The position numbers and the translations under genes were made by a program. Shown here piece by piece: positions 53,048 through 62,313 of a DNA stretch of 64,000 nucleotides. The notes beneath the pieces were generated by a model, which was not told the DNA's origin, made no database searches, and worked only from the letters and a program-made list of their open reading frames with translations. Numbering within the stretch: the stretch's first letter is position 1; each line of letters begins with the position of its first letter. The stretch comes from DASQJL01 sp036380835 (GTDB taxonomy: Bacteria > Eisenbacteria > RBG-16-71-46 > SZUA-252): assembly GCA_036380835.1 (NCBI GenBank), contig DASVDZ010000064.1:124001-188000 (forward strand), in the 5' to 3' direction.

Positions 53048-54841
53048 ATGGGACCACGCGCGCGGGCGGGCGTCCTCTGGGCGCTGGCGGCCGTCTGCGC
53101 GTTCGCGGCTCCCGGGTGGCCCGGGACCGCCCGGGCCCAGGTGTCGCCGGGGCCCTTGGCGGCGGCGCATCGCCAGTGGGACGACCTGGGATCGTGTTTT
53201 CGCTGTCACTCGAGGACCGGTTCGATGAGCGATCGCTGTCTCGCCTGTCACGTCGAGATCGCCTGGTACCGCGCGGCGCGGCGCGGCCTCCACGCGCGCG
53301 TCGGCGCGCAGGAATGCGCGACGTGCCATCCCGATCACGCGGGCGTCGGCTTCGCCATGGTGAAGTGGGACGAGGGTTCCCCCGAACGGTTTCAGCACGA
53401 TCGGACCGGTTGGACGCTGACCGGGAAGCACGCGACCTTGTCGTGCCGCTCCTGCCACTCGATCGCCAACCAGAAGAGCGAGGTCGCCTCGAAGATCCGG
53501 AAGCGAGACCACGCCCAGAGCTGGCTCGGCCTCGACACGCGCTGCGCGTCGTGCCACGCCGATCCCCACGAGGGCCGCTTCGGCGACCGCTGCGAAACGT
53601 GCCACCGCACGGAGCGCTGGGCCGAGATCAACCAGACGGGATTCGATCACGACAAGACGCGCTATCCCCTCCGCGGGAAGCACGCCGCCCTGGCCTGCGA
53701 CGCGTGCCACGATCCGAAGAAGGCGTGGGGCCCGAAGCCGGCCTTCGCGACCTGCGGCTCGTGCCATCGCGACGCCCACGCGGGCACCGCGACGCTCGCG
53801 GCGAAGCCCGCCGATTGCGGCGCGTGCCACGACGTGGCCGGGTTCGCGCCCTCCACGTTCACCGTGGAGCGACACCGGAACACGGCCTACCCCCTGCGCG
53901 GCGCCCACGGGCGCGTCGATTGCGCCCGGTGCCATCTCCATCGCGCGGCCGGCGTGCCGGAGGCGAAGCTCGGAACGGCCGGCGTCGTGATGCACCCGGC
54001 CTCGGACCGCTGCGAGCGGTGCCACGCCGGCGCCCACGGCGATCTCCTCCCCGCGACGCCGGTGAAGGGCGCCCGGACGATGTGCGCCGACTGCCACGGC
54101 GAGGAGTCCTTCCGTCCGAGCCGCTTCACCGTGGCGGATCACGCGAAGCTCCGGCTCCCTCTCGACGGAGCCCACGCGACGACCGACTGCCGGGCCTGCC
54201 ACGCGACCGACCGGGCGGGGCTCCCGCCGCTCGCGGACCGCGCGCGCGCCGGGAAGGCCGCGTTCGTGTTCCGGATCCCGGAGCTCGAGTGCGCCCAGTG
54301 CCACGCCGATCCGCACCAGGGACGGTTCGCGGCCGGCAAGCCGCGGGCGTGGGAGGGCGGCTGCGCCGCGTGCCACACCACCGCGGCCTTCCGGCCCGCG
54401 CTCGTCGACGTCGCGCGCCACGCGCGCACTCGGTTCCCCCTCGAGGGAGCGCATCGCGCGGTGCCGTGCGCCGCCTGTCACGCCGATCTCGCGAAGCGGC
54501 CCGAGCGCTCGTCGCTCCTTCGCGCGACGCCGAACGCGGCGGCGACGCCGCTCCTCTTCGCCGTCGAGAAGCGGGCGTGCGCCGACTGCCATCAGAACCC
54601 GCACGGCGACCAGTTCCGCGCGCGGCGCGACCACGGGACGTGTGAGGCCTGCCACGGCCTGGACGCGTTCGCTCCCGCGGCCAGGTTCGACCACGACCGC
54701 GATTCGGCGTTCCACTTGAAGGGGGCGCACGCGCGCGTCCCCTGCGCGCGCTGCCATCAAGTCGACCGCGACCGCGCGGGGAATCGCCGCGTCGCCTATC
54801 GGGGCATTCCATCCCGTTGCGAGGACTGCCATGCGACCTAG
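53048..54841 (+). CDS. 20-heme c-type cytochrome
   Basis: This 597-residue protein has a signal peptide (about 1-30, TARAQ). I count 20 CxxCH heme sites spread over the whole mature part, about one per 28 residues, with many extra His residues (for example FDHDKTRYPLRGKHAALACDACH) as distal ligands. The repeating phrase 'R/K-x-P-L-x-G-x-H-x-x-x-x-C-x-x-C-H' shows that it grew by duplication of a c3-like two-heme module. It is likely periplasmic. It starts 14 bases after the oxidoreductase and overlaps the next cytochrome gene by 11 bases. Confidence 0.93.
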   Translation: MGPRARAGVLWALAAVCAFAAPGWPGTARAQVSPGPLAAAHRQWDDLGSCFRCHSRTGSMSDRCLACHVEIAWYRAARRGLHARVGAQECATCHPDHAGVGFAMVKWDEGSPERFQHDRTGWTLTGKHATLSCRSCHSIANQKSEVASKIRKRDHAQSWLGLDTRCASCHADPHEGRFGDRCETCHRTERWAEINQTGFDHDKTRYPLRGKHAALACDACHDPKKAWGPKPAFATCGSCHRDAHAGTATLAAKPADCGACHDVAGFAPSTFTVERHRNTAYPLRGAHGRVDCARCHLHRAAGVPEAKLGTAGVVMHPASDRCERCHAGAHGDLLPATPVKGARTMCADCHGEESFRPSRFTVADHAKLRLPLDGAHATTDCRACHATDRAGLPPLADRARAGKAAFVFRIPELECAQCHADPHQGRFAAGKPRAWEGGCAACHTTAAFRPALVDVARHARTRFPLEGAHRAVPCAACHADLAKRPERSSLLRATPNAAATPLLFAVEKRACADCHQNPHGDQFRARRDHGTCEACHGLDAFAPAARFDHDRDSAFHLKGAHARVPCARCHQVDRDRAGNRRVAYRGIPSRCEDCHAT

Positions 54842-56120
54842 CCCGTCACCGCTCCTTCCGCTCCTCGCCTCGCTCGCGCTCTGGGCCGGGGCCGCGACCG
54901 GCGTCGCCGCCGCGGCCGAGAAGGCCGAGGTGAAGAACCCGCACGGCTCGTTCCGCGCGGAGTGCAATCTCTGCCACGGGGAGTCGGGGTGGACGCCGGC
55001 CCGCATCAGCCGCCGGTTCGACCACGGGAAGTTCGGCTTCCCGCTCGAGGGGGCCCACGCGGCCGCCGGCTGCCGCGCGTGCCACGCCTCGCTCGACTTC
55101 GCCAAGGCGCCGACCGCGTGCCTCTCCTGCCACGAGGACGTTCACCGCGGCGAGCTGGGGGTCGCGTGCGAGCGCTGCCACACCACCCGAAGCTTCATCG
55201 ATCGGATCGGGATGGTCCGGATGCACCGCACGACCCGCTTCCCGCTCATCGGGTCGCATGCGGCGGTCGACTGCGAGGGCTGCCACCGGCCGGAGCCCTC
55301 GGGCCACCTCCGCTTCACCGCCATGAGCGTCGAGTGCGTGAGCTGCCATCTCACGGAGTACCAGCGGACGACGAATCCGAACCACGCGGCGAGCGGGTTC
55401 CCGACCGACTGCGGCAGCTGCCACCGCATGTCGACGTGGGCGCCGGCGCGGTTCGACCACGCGGCGACCGGCTTCCCGCTGACCGGGGCGCACAAGAACG
55501 CGCTCTGCGAGAGCTGCCACAAGAACAACGTCTTCACCGGGCTCAGCACGGCCTGCGCGTCATGCCACCAGGGCGACTACGACGGCACGACCGACCCGAA
55601 TCACGCGTCGATCGGATTCCCCATCACCTGCGCCGACTGCCACACGACCGCCTCGTGGGCCGGCGCGACGTTCGACCACGCCGCGACCGGGTTCGCGCTG
55701 ACCGGGGCCCACGCCTCGCTCCAGTGCGGGAGCTGCCACACGGGCGGCGTCTACACCGGACTCAACCCGGCCTGCGCCTCGTGCCACCAGAGCGACTACA
55801 ACGCCACGTCCGATCCGGCGCACGCCGCGGCCGGCTTCCCGGTCACGTGCGCGGACTGCCACACGACCTCTAACTGGAACGCCAACTACACGCAGCACGA
55901 CAGCGCCTGGTTCCCGATCTATTCCGGCGCGCACCTCGGACGCTGGACGCGGTGCAGCGACTGCCACACCCAGAACACCGATTACTCGGTCTTCATGTGC
56001 CTCGCCTGTCACCCGCACGACGACAAGGCCAGCACCGACTCGCACCACACGGGGGTCTCGAACTATCAGTACGTGAGCAGCGCCTGTTACAGCTGCCACC
56101 CGCGCGGGAGGGCCGGCTGA
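54831..56120 (+). CDS. 16-heme c-type cytochrome with tandem repeats
   Basis: This 429-residue protein has a signal peptide (1-29, GVAAAA). It has 16 CxxCH motifs. Residues 208-280 and 281-351 are a 73-residue repeat; earlier parts (63-80, 172-203) are diverged copies of half-units. The repeat holds CESCH/CGSCH, CASCH and CADCH sites with FDHAATGFPLTGAH between. It belongs to the doubled-CxxCH/cytochrome c3 type. It overlaps both neighbours (11 bases with the 20-heme gene, one base with the barrel gene). Probably the partner that docks with the barrel or forms the extracellular end. Confidence 0.93.
   Translation: MRPSPSPLLPLLASLALWAGAATGVAAAAEKAEVKNPHGSFRAECNLCHGESGWTPARISRRFDHGKFGFPLEGAHAAAGCRACHASLDFAKAPTACLSCHEDVHRGELGVACERCHTTRSFIDRIGMVRMHRTTRFPLIGSHAAVDCEGCHRPEPSGHLRFTAMSVECVSCHLTEYQRTTNPNHAASGFPTDCGSCHRMSTWAPARFDHAATGFPLTGAHKNALCESCHKNNVFTGLSTACASCHQGDYDGTTDPNHASIGFPITCADCHTTASWAGATFDHAATGFALTGAHASLQCGSCHTGGVYTGLNPACASCHQSDYNATSDPAHAAAGFPVTCADCHTTSNWNANYTQHDSAWFPIYSGAHLGRWTRCSDCHTQNTDYSVFMCLACHPHDDKASTDSHHTGVSNYQYVSSACYSCHPRGRAG
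55452..55883 (+). repeat. tandem 219-base repeat in the 16-heme cytochrome
   Basis: Two copies of a 73-codon unit, beginning at FDHAATGF in each, encode residues 208-280 and about 281-351. Each carries three CxxCH sites. The period is in frame, so copy-number change by recombination would keep the protein readable. Confidence 0.8.
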
Positions 56121-57763
56121 TGCGCCGTCCCGCCGCGCTCGTTCTCGGGCTCCTCCTCTCGTTCCCGTTCGCGGCGCCGCGCGCGGCCGCCGCGGGGGCG
56201 CCTTCCGACACCACGCGCGTGACCTACCTGGCCGGCTCGTCGGTCTATCTCGAGGCCGGGAGCGCGCAGGGGCTCGCTCCCGGCGACACGGTCACCGTGG
56301 TGCGGGGCGGCCGCGCGATCGCGTCGCTCGCCGTCACCTCGGTGTCGTCCCGGCGCGCGGTCTGCGACACGCTCCGCGTGAAGGAGGCGCCGCAGGTGGG
56401 CGACGGCGTGGTCTTCCACCCGCACGCCGCGCCGCCCCCAGAGACCCCTTCTCCCGCGGGGGCCGCCCCAGGAGGGACCTCCTCGAACGGCGCGCTCGCT
56501 CCGTCCCGTGACGCGGCGGGCGACTCCGCGGCCGTCGTCTCCGCGAGACCGCCCGCGCGCGCCGCGCGCCTCCGCCCGATCCGGGGCCGGATCGCGGCGG
56601 GATTCCTTCGCGTCGTCGGGGATGCCAGCGCCTACTCGCGCCCGTCGCTCGACTTCCTCGCGGAGGGGCGAGGCGCCTGGGGAGCCCCGCTCGACTTCTC
56701 GATCGACGTTCGCACCCACCGCGTGCTCGCTCCCGGCCAAACGGAGGGCGAGGCGCGCGTCTACCGGCTCTCCGCCACGTCGCGGAGCGAAGGAGGAGGG
56801 CGCGCCGTCACCCTGGGTCGCCAGTTCTTGCCGTTCGTCTCCGGGGTCGGCCTCTTCGACGGGTTCCTCGGCGAGCTGGGCGGGGGCGCGGTCACGATGG
56901 GGCTCTTCTCGGGGTTCGAGCCGGCCGCGTCGGGCTTCGACTTCGACACCGGGGTGCTCCAGAGCGGCGGCTACGTGCGCGTGCGGAGCCGGCCCGGGGC
57001 GGCGCTCGGCTCGGGCGGGCGCTGGTCCCTGCTCGTCGGCGGGCTCGACTCGCACGACCACGGCGCGCCGAGCCGCGCCGCCCTCTTCGCGCAGACCTCG
57101 TACATGGCGCCCAGGCTCTGGATGACCGCGTCGCAGGAGCTCGACTTGAACCGCGCCTGGAAGCAGGCGCGCGGCGAGCCGGCGGTGTCGCTCACGTCCA
57201 CGTTCGTCACGATGCGGGCCGAGATCGTGCCGCGCGTCTCCCTGAACGGCGGCTACGACGGACGGCGGAACGTGCTCCTGCTTCGCGACCGCGAGACGCC
57301 GGAGACGGCGTTCGACGACCGGCTTCGCCAGGGGGCCTGGACCGGCGCCTCGCTCGATCTCGGCTTCAGATCCCGCGTCGACGGATCGGCGCGCTGGACG
57401 TCGGGCGGCCCCGCGGGGACCGCCTGGTCGTGGTCCGGGGCGCTCGAGCGCGCCGCGATCCCGCCGGTCGAGGGAACGCTCCGCTGGCGCTCGACGCGCG
57501 TCCAGAGCCGGGTGCAGACCGGCTGGCTCCACGCCGCGACGCTCTCGGCGCGCGCGGGCGGGACGAGCGAGATCTCCCTGGGAGGCGGGTTCCAGGATCT
57601 ACGGGATCCGCTCGGCGGGGCGCGGACGCGGCTCACGTGGGAGTCGGCCGACGCGGACGTCGGCATCGCCCAGCGCTGGTACGCCCTCCTCTCCGCGCAG
57701 CGCGAGCAGGGGGACGAGGGGGATTCCTTCACCTTCTCGTCGGGGCTGAGCTTCCGATTCTAG
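56120..57763 (+). CDS. outer-membrane beta-barrel protein of the electron-transfer cluster
   Basis: This 547-residue protein has a signal peptide (about 1-25, AAAAGAP). An N-terminal periplasmic domain (26-110) has an SH3-like beta pattern (VYLEAGSAQGLAPGDTVTVVRGGRAIASLAV). A Pro/Ser/Ala-rich linker follows (about 110-150), then a large barrel of about 390 residues built of alternating strands, enough for roughly 18-20 strands, ending in the BAM-type aromatic strand FTFSSGLSFRF. Its ATG overlaps the TGA of the 16-heme gene (TGATG). Position and type fit the porin that encloses a multiheme cytochrome in an outer-membrane conduit. It is not similar to MtrB by any motif I can see. Confidence 0.82.
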   Translation: MRRPAALVLGLLLSFPFAAPRAAAAGAPSDTTRVTYLAGSSVYLEAGSAQGLAPGDTVTVVRGGRAIASLAVTSVSSRRAVCDTLRVKEAPQVGDGVVFHPHAAPPPETPSPAGAAPGGTSSNGALAPSRDAAGDSAAVVSARPPARAARLRPIRGRIAAGFLRVVGDASAYSRPSLDFLAEGRGAWGAPLDFSIDVRTHRVLAPGQTEGEARVYRLSATSRSEGGGRAVTLGRQFLPFVSGVGLFDGFLGELGGGAVTMGLFSGFEPAASGFDFDTGVLQSGGYVRVRSRPGAALGSGGRWSLLVGGLDSHDHGAPSRAALFAQTSYMAPRLWMTASQELDLNRAWKQARGEPAVSLTSTFVTMRAEIVPRVSLNGGYDGRRNVLLLRDRETPETAFDDRLRQGAWTGASLDLGFRSRVDGSARWTSGGPAGTAWSWSGALERAAIPPVEGTLRWRSTRVQSRVQTGWLHAATLSARAGGTSEISLGGGFQDLRDPLGGARTRLTWESADADVGIAQRWYALLSAQREQGDEGDSFTFSSGLSFRF

Positions 57764-57779
57764 GGTCGTCCGCGGGGCG

Positions 57780-57799
57780 CGCGCCCTCCCCCGGGCGCG
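57780..57799. terminator. GC hairpin between converging genes
   Basis: CGCGCCC (57780-57786) and GGGCGCG (57793-57799) form a perfect 7-base stem with a 6-base loop between the barrel gene stop and the aconitase-family stop. No T run on either strand; perhaps a bidirectional transcription stop. Confidence 0.4.
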
Positions 57800-59767
57800 T
57801 CAGATCCCGTAAGCCTCGGGATCCCACCGAAGGCCGAGCTCGCTCGGGGGCGCCATGTACCCGGCGAGCGCCGACGCCGCGACGACCGCGGGACTCGCCA
57901 GGTAGCCCTCGCCGCCGACCCCCATGCGATTCTGCCAGTTCCGGTTGAAGGTCGTGATCGCGCGCTGCCCGGCCTGGAGCGCGTCGGGGCCCTGGCCGAA
58001 GCAGGGGCCGCACCACGACTCGCGGATCGAGGCGCCGGCCGCGCGGAAGACCGCGGCGATCGACTCGCCGCCCAGGCGCGGGTCGGGCCGCTCGATCAGC
58101 CGCTTCACGGTGCCGCTCCCCGGGAAGACGATGAACTCGAACTTCCCCTTCACCCGGTCGATGCCGATGCCCCGGGCCCCGCGGATCACGAGCGCCGCCT
58201 GGAGCAGGTCGTCGTATCCCCCGTTCGTGCACGAGCCGATCATCGCCTTGTCGAACGTGATCCGCTCGCTCGCGATCTCCTCCGCCGGAAACGCGTTCCC
58301 GGGGCTGAACGGCTTCGCGATCATCGGCGCGACCGACGAGAGATCGACCGTCTCGTCGATCTCGTAGCGCGCGTCGTCGCCCGGCGTCACGCGGGGGTAG
58401 CGGAGCGCGAACCCGCGCTCCGCGAACCACGCCTCGGTGATCTCGTCCTGGGGGAAGACGCCGCTCAGCGCCTCGCCCTCGGCCATCATGTTGGCGATCG
58501 TGTTCCGATAGGGGAGCGGGAGCTCGAGGTTCCTGTCGAGGAACTCGACGCTCATCCCCTGCGACTGCTTCACGCCCCAGCCCTGGAGGAGGCGGAGCAC
58601 GATGTCCTTCCCGCTCACCCAGGGCTGGAGCCGCCCGTCGAAAACGACCCGGCGCTGTTTGGCGACCGTCACGTAGACGTACCCCGTCGCCCATCCGAAC
58701 CCGAGGGTGGTGCTCCCGATGCCGATTCCCACCGCGCCGTACGCGCCGTACGCGCGGCTGTGGGAGTCCGCGCCAGGGATGAAGGCTCCCGGCAGGACGA
58801 GCCCCTGTTCGGGGAAATAGAAGTGGAAGATCCCTGTGCCCGGAGACGCGTACCACGGCGATCCGATCCCGTGCTTCGCCGCGAACTCCCGGCCGATCGT
58901 CGTCTGCTTCTCGTCCGCCAGCTTCCCCGTGAAGACGAAGTGGTCGTTCGCGATGGCGCAGAGACGCGGCGCCTGGTCGTCGCCCCGCGTGATCTGGCGG
59001 AAGGTGTGGATCGCGAACGGCGCGGTGCCGTCCGACGCGGGCAGGAGGTCGGCGTAGGCCTGGATCGTGGCGCCCGGCCGCACGTCGGCGCGCTTGTCGA
59101 CGCGATGCGCCCAGAGGATCTGCTCGGTCGCGGTCAGGCGGTTCGCCGTGATCGGATCGGGGAACACGACCGCGGGGGCCTTCCCGTGCGTCCCGGGGTA
59201 TTCGCGGCGCCCCATGGCGAGGATCCCGCCGGAGCTTCGAATCTCCTCTTCCTTCGCGGTCAGCGGCTTCGGCTCGTACGAGCGCCCGCGCGTCGCGTTC
59301 TTGAGCCGCCGCGTCGCCACGTCGAACTCGAACTCGTCCCCGTCCCGCGCTTCCTCGACCGCCTCGGGGCTCTGGACCACGTGGAGCCCGAGATTGAGCG
59401 CGTTCCGCCGGAAGATGTCCCCCATGTTGGCGCCGCAGACCACCACCATCTCGAGATCCGCCTCCTCGGCGATCCCCTTGAGCCCGGCGGGGGACATCTC
59501 GCGCGAGCTCCCGATCGCGAAGCGGTCTCCGGCGATCAGGAACGTCTGGCCGGCGTGGACACGCGCGCGGAAGTCGGGCATCACGTGGCGGAACGCCCCC
59601 GACTTCCAGCGCTCGTCGAGCGTGTCGAGGCTCTCCGAGACGCAGTCCTCGGCCGGCGTGATCTGGTCCGTATCGATGGCGTCCCGCTTCTTTCCGGGCC
59701 GTTCGGGGTCCCAGAGGATGAGCGCTACGCCGCGGATCGTCTTCGGGGCGGTCGCGGTCGGGTTCAT
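57800..59767 (-). CDS. aconitase-family hydratase with swivel domain first (permuted order)
   Basis: This 655-residue protein has LeuD/swivel-type residues first: DTDQITPAEDC (32-42) and GDRFAIGSSREMSPAGLKGI (80-99, substrate-binding GSSRE), then from about 200 the LeuC/large-subunit-type domain with FIPGADSHSRAYG (329-341), MIGSCTNGGYDD (509-520) and WCGPCFGQG (585-593). Cys513, Cys586 and Cys589 should bind the [4Fe-4S] cluster. In the usual fused or split aconitases the large part comes first; AcnB has its swivel early, but this has no HEAT domain. Substrate may be isopropylmalate, homoaconitate or citrate. TACAAT lies 7 bases before its ATG. Confidence 0.9.
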   Translation of the reverse strand: MNPTATAPKTIRGVALILWDPERPGKKRDAIDTDQITPAEDCVSESLDTLDERWKSGAFRHVMPDFRARVHAGQTFLIAGDRFAIGSSREMSPAGLKGIAEEADLEMVVVCGANMGDIFRRNALNLGLHVVQSPEAVEEARDGDEFEFDVATRRLKNATRGRSYEPKPLTAKEEEIRSSGGILAMGRREYPGTHGKAPAVVFPDPITANRLTATEQILWAHRVDKRADVRPGATIQAYADLLPASDGTAPFAIHTFRQITRGDDQAPRLCAIANDHFVFTGKLADEKQTTIGREFAAKHGIGSPWYASPGTGIFHFYFPEQGLVLPGAFIPGADSHSRAYGAYGAVGIGIGSTTLGFGWATGYVYVTVAKQRRVVFDGRLQPWVSGKDIVLRLLQGWGVKQSQGMSVEFLDRNLELPLPYRNTIANMMAEGEALSGVFPQDEITEAWFAERGFALRYPRVTPGDDARYEIDETVDLSSVAPMIAKPFSPGNAFPAEEIASERITFDKAMIGSCTNGGYDDLLQAALVIRGARGIGIDRVKGKFEFIVFPGSGTVKRLIERPDPRLGGESIAAVFRAAGASIRESWCGPCFGQGPDALQAGQRAITTFNRNWQNRMGVGGEGYLASPAVVAASALAGYMAPPSELGLRWDPEAYGI

Positions 59768-59774
59768 GGCTCCG

Positions 59775-59780
59775 ATTGTA
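59775..59780 (-). promoter_or_regulatory. possible -10 box of the aconitase-family gene
   Basis: On the minus strand TACAAT (59780-59775) ends 7 bases before the ATG at 59767, so transcription would begin about at the start codon. The -35 region (TGGCGC) is poor. GGAG in the 7-base gap is too close to the ATG to be a usual ribosome site. Confidence 0.35.
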
Positions 59781-59815
59781 GCGCGACCCCCCGGGCGGGC
59801 GCCAGGCGCGGCCCC

Positions 59816-62308
59816 CTAGACCAGCCCCTGGGCCAGGAAGAGGGTCGAGTCGGCGAGGGCATAGGAGCACGCGTAGCGCTCTCCGTCCGGCGTCAGACGA
59901 ACGCTGTTCAGGCCGTCGACGCCGCTTCGATGCGCTGGCCAGATCTCCATCCACGGCGTTTCGGCTCCGGACTCGACGTTGACGCGGCTGATACGGGCGG
60001 GGATCTCGCCCATGCGGAAGACGTAGATCGCCGTCCCGTCCTCGGCCCACCCGGCCGGGCGGCAGGGCGGTTCGAGATTCGGGATCGGCTTCGCGACGCC
60101 GTCCTCGAGGCGGACCGCGACGGGCCCGTTGGTGCCGCGGACGACCACGAGCGACCCGTCAGGAGAGGGCTTCATGAAGCTGCCGACGATCGTCTGATCC
60201 CCGACCTGCCGCGCCTCTCCGGAGCCGGGGTCGAACCTCCAGAGCCGCCTCGGTCCTGCTCCTCTCGACCCGGTGATGACGATCGAGTCGGATCCAGGGA
60301 TCCAGTCGGCGTTCGTGGCGATCAGGCCCCCGAGATCGCAGCGCTTCGGCTCGCCGGCGCCGGTCGGGACGACCAGGATGACGCTGGGATCCTCCTGTCT
60401 CGCGGCCAGAACCCAGCGGCCGTCGGCGGAGAAATTGGAGCACAACCCGTCGGCCAGGCGGATGGCCGGCCCGCCGTCGGTGGGACGAACGTAGACGCCG
60501 GGCACACCCGCCGAGCCGGCGCCGGTCTCGTCGAACAGGACCTGGGAGCCGTCGGCGCGAAGGTCGCGCAGGAGCGACCAGTCGAGCCACGAGAGGTCGC
60601 GCACGGAGGACGGGCCGCCGGATCGGGTTCCCGTCTCGAGCCGCATCCGGGGCCGCGGCATCTGGATCAGGGCGTCGCCGTTTCGGGCGACGTCCTCGAT
60701 CGCCGGGAAGCCGGGGGCCGCGTAGACCCGTCGCACCGCGCCGTCGAGGGACACGCCGAGGATCTCCACCCCGCCCGTTCCGAGCTCGTCGCCGCCGAAC
60801 CAGATCTCGCGCCCGTCGGGGCGCCAGGCGAGCCGCCAGACCATCTGGAGGCGCGGCGTCAGCCGGCGCGCGGGCTCCCCGGGGCGAACGACGCAGGCGT
60901 GCCCGGCGTTGTCGCCGACGGCCGGATGGTCGAGGAACGCGAGGCACGAGCCGTCGGGCGAGTAGCGGACGTGGCTGATCCACGCGTGCGTCGAGTGGAG
61001 CACCGTGCCGAGCGGCGCCTCGAGGCGGAACATGTCGTCCACGGCCCGGATGGCCGCGAGCGACTTGCCGTCGGGCGACCAGTCGGCGGAGTAGACGGAG
61101 TCCGCGATCTCACGCGGGCGGCCGCCAACGAGCGGGACGCGCGCGAGCGTCCCGAGGCGGACGAACCCGCCGACTTCCCTCGTGCGGAGCGTGATCGCCA
61201 TCTCGGCGGTCGACGAGACGGCGTGGAGATCCGCGCCCTGCAGGCCGAGCGCGCGCGCTTCCGGCGATTCCACGCGGGAGAGGTAGATGTCGGTGGCGCC
61301 GCCGCCCCAGGCGGCGTCGTAGACGACCGTCTGTCCGTCCGGGGCGAAGCGCGCGGTCTTGATGTAGCCGTCGCGGAACGTGAGCGGCCGGAAGCGCGGT
61401 TCGGGCCGCTCCGCTCCGCGCGGCGGGGCGTCGCGCGCGTCCCTCGCCGCGGCTCGCTCCCGCGTGAGAGAGAGCGCGAAGGCGAAGTCGGTCGCGGACT
61501 GGAACCGCTTCTCCGGCCTCTTGGCGAGCAACCGGGCGACGATCGCGCCGATTCCGGGAACCGCCCGCTCGACCTCTTCGGGCAGCGGCGGCGGGTCGGC
61601 GCTCAGGATCGCGCTGACCCGGTCGGCCGCCGTCTCCCCGGCGAAGGCCTGGCGCCCCGAGAGGAGCTCGTAGAGGATCGCGCCGAGGGCGAAGAGGTCC
61701 GCGCGCTGGTCCACGGGACGGTCGCGCAGCTGCTCGGGCGCCATGTAGGAGACGGTGCCCATGATCGTGCCGGCCGCCGTGAGCGACGCGAAGACGGGGG
61801 TCGTCTCCGCCTCCGCCGTCGAGTCCGAGCGCGTGAGCTTCGCGATGCCGAAGTCGAGGATCTTCACGCGCCCGTCGGGGAGCACGAAGAGGTTCTCGGG
61901 CTTCAGGTCGCGGTGGACGATCCGCTTGGCGTGCGCCGCCTCGAGGCCGCTCGCCACCTGCGTCACGACATCGCACGCGCGCTCGGGCCCGAGCGGCCCC
62001 CGTTCCAGGACGGCGCGCAGGTTCTCCCCTTCCAGCACCTCGCTCACGAGGTAGGGAGCGCCCTCCGCGATGCCGACGTCGTGGATCGTGACGATGTTCG
62101 GGTGGTTGAGCGATCCCACCGCGCGGGCTTCCGCCTCGAACCGCTGTTGGCGGTCCGGATCCCCGGCCATGGCGCGCGGCAGCACCTTCACCGCGACCTC
62201 CCGGCCGAGCCGCGTGTCGCGCGCCCGGTAGACCTCGCCCATGCCGCCCGCCCCGAGCGCGACCACGATCTCGTACGGCCCGAGGCGCGTTCCGGCCGGG
62301 AGGCTCAT
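59816..62308 (-). CDS. Hanks-type Ser/Thr kinase fused to TolB/WD40-like beta-propeller
   Basis: This 830-residue protein has a kinase domain (10 to about 275): LGAGGMGEVY, Lys41, HRDLKPEN with Asp134, DFG (152-154) and MAPEQL, all intact. A charged linker follows, then a propeller of repeated strand units with 'SPDG' phrases (ARFAPDGQTVVYDAAW, ADWSPDGKSLAA, RYSPDGSCLAFLD, AWRPDGREIWFGG). I see no membrane segment between kinase and propeller, unlike most such kinases. ATG 62308 begins the homology. It starts 5 bases after the stop of the M1 peptidase gene, in the same operon. Confidence 0.92.
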   Translation of the reverse strand: MSLPAGTRLGPYEIVVALGAGGMGEVYRARDTRLGREVAVKVLPRAMAGDPDRQQRFEAEARAVGSLNHPNIVTIHDVGIAEGAPYLVSEVLEGENLRAVLERGPLGPERACDVVTQVASGLEAAHAKRIVHRDLKPENLFVLPDGRVKILDFGIAKLTRSDSTAEAETTPVFASLTAAGTIMGTVSYMAPEQLRDRPVDQRADLFALGAILYELLSGRQAFAGETAADRVSAILSADPPPLPEEVERAVPGIGAIVARLLAKRPEKRFQSATDFAFALSLTRERAAARDARDAPPRGAERPEPRFRPLTFRDGYIKTARFAPDGQTVVYDAAWGGGATDIYLSRVESPEARALGLQGADLHAVSSTAEMAITLRTREVGGFVRLGTLARVPLVGGRPREIADSVYSADWSPDGKSLAAIRAVDDMFRLEAPLGTVLHSTHAWISHVRYSPDGSCLAFLDHPAVGDNAGHACVVRPGEPARRLTPRLQMVWRLAWRPDGREIWFGGDELGTGGVEILGVSLDGAVRRVYAAPGFPAIEDVARNGDALIQMPRPRMRLETGTRSGGPSSVRDLSWLDWSLLRDLRADGSQVLFDETGAGSAGVPGVYVRPTDGGPAIRLADGLCSNFSADGRWVLAARQEDPSVILVVPTGAGEPKRCDLGGLIATNADWIPGSDSIVITGSRGAGPRRLWRFDPGSGEARQVGDQTIVGSFMKPSPDGSLVVVRGTNGPVAVRLEDGVAKPIPNLEPPCRPAGWAEDGTAIYVFRMGEIPARISRVNVESGAETPWMEIWPAHRSGVDGLNSVRLTPDGERYACSYALADSTLFLAQGLV

Positions 62309-62313
62309 GCGGT

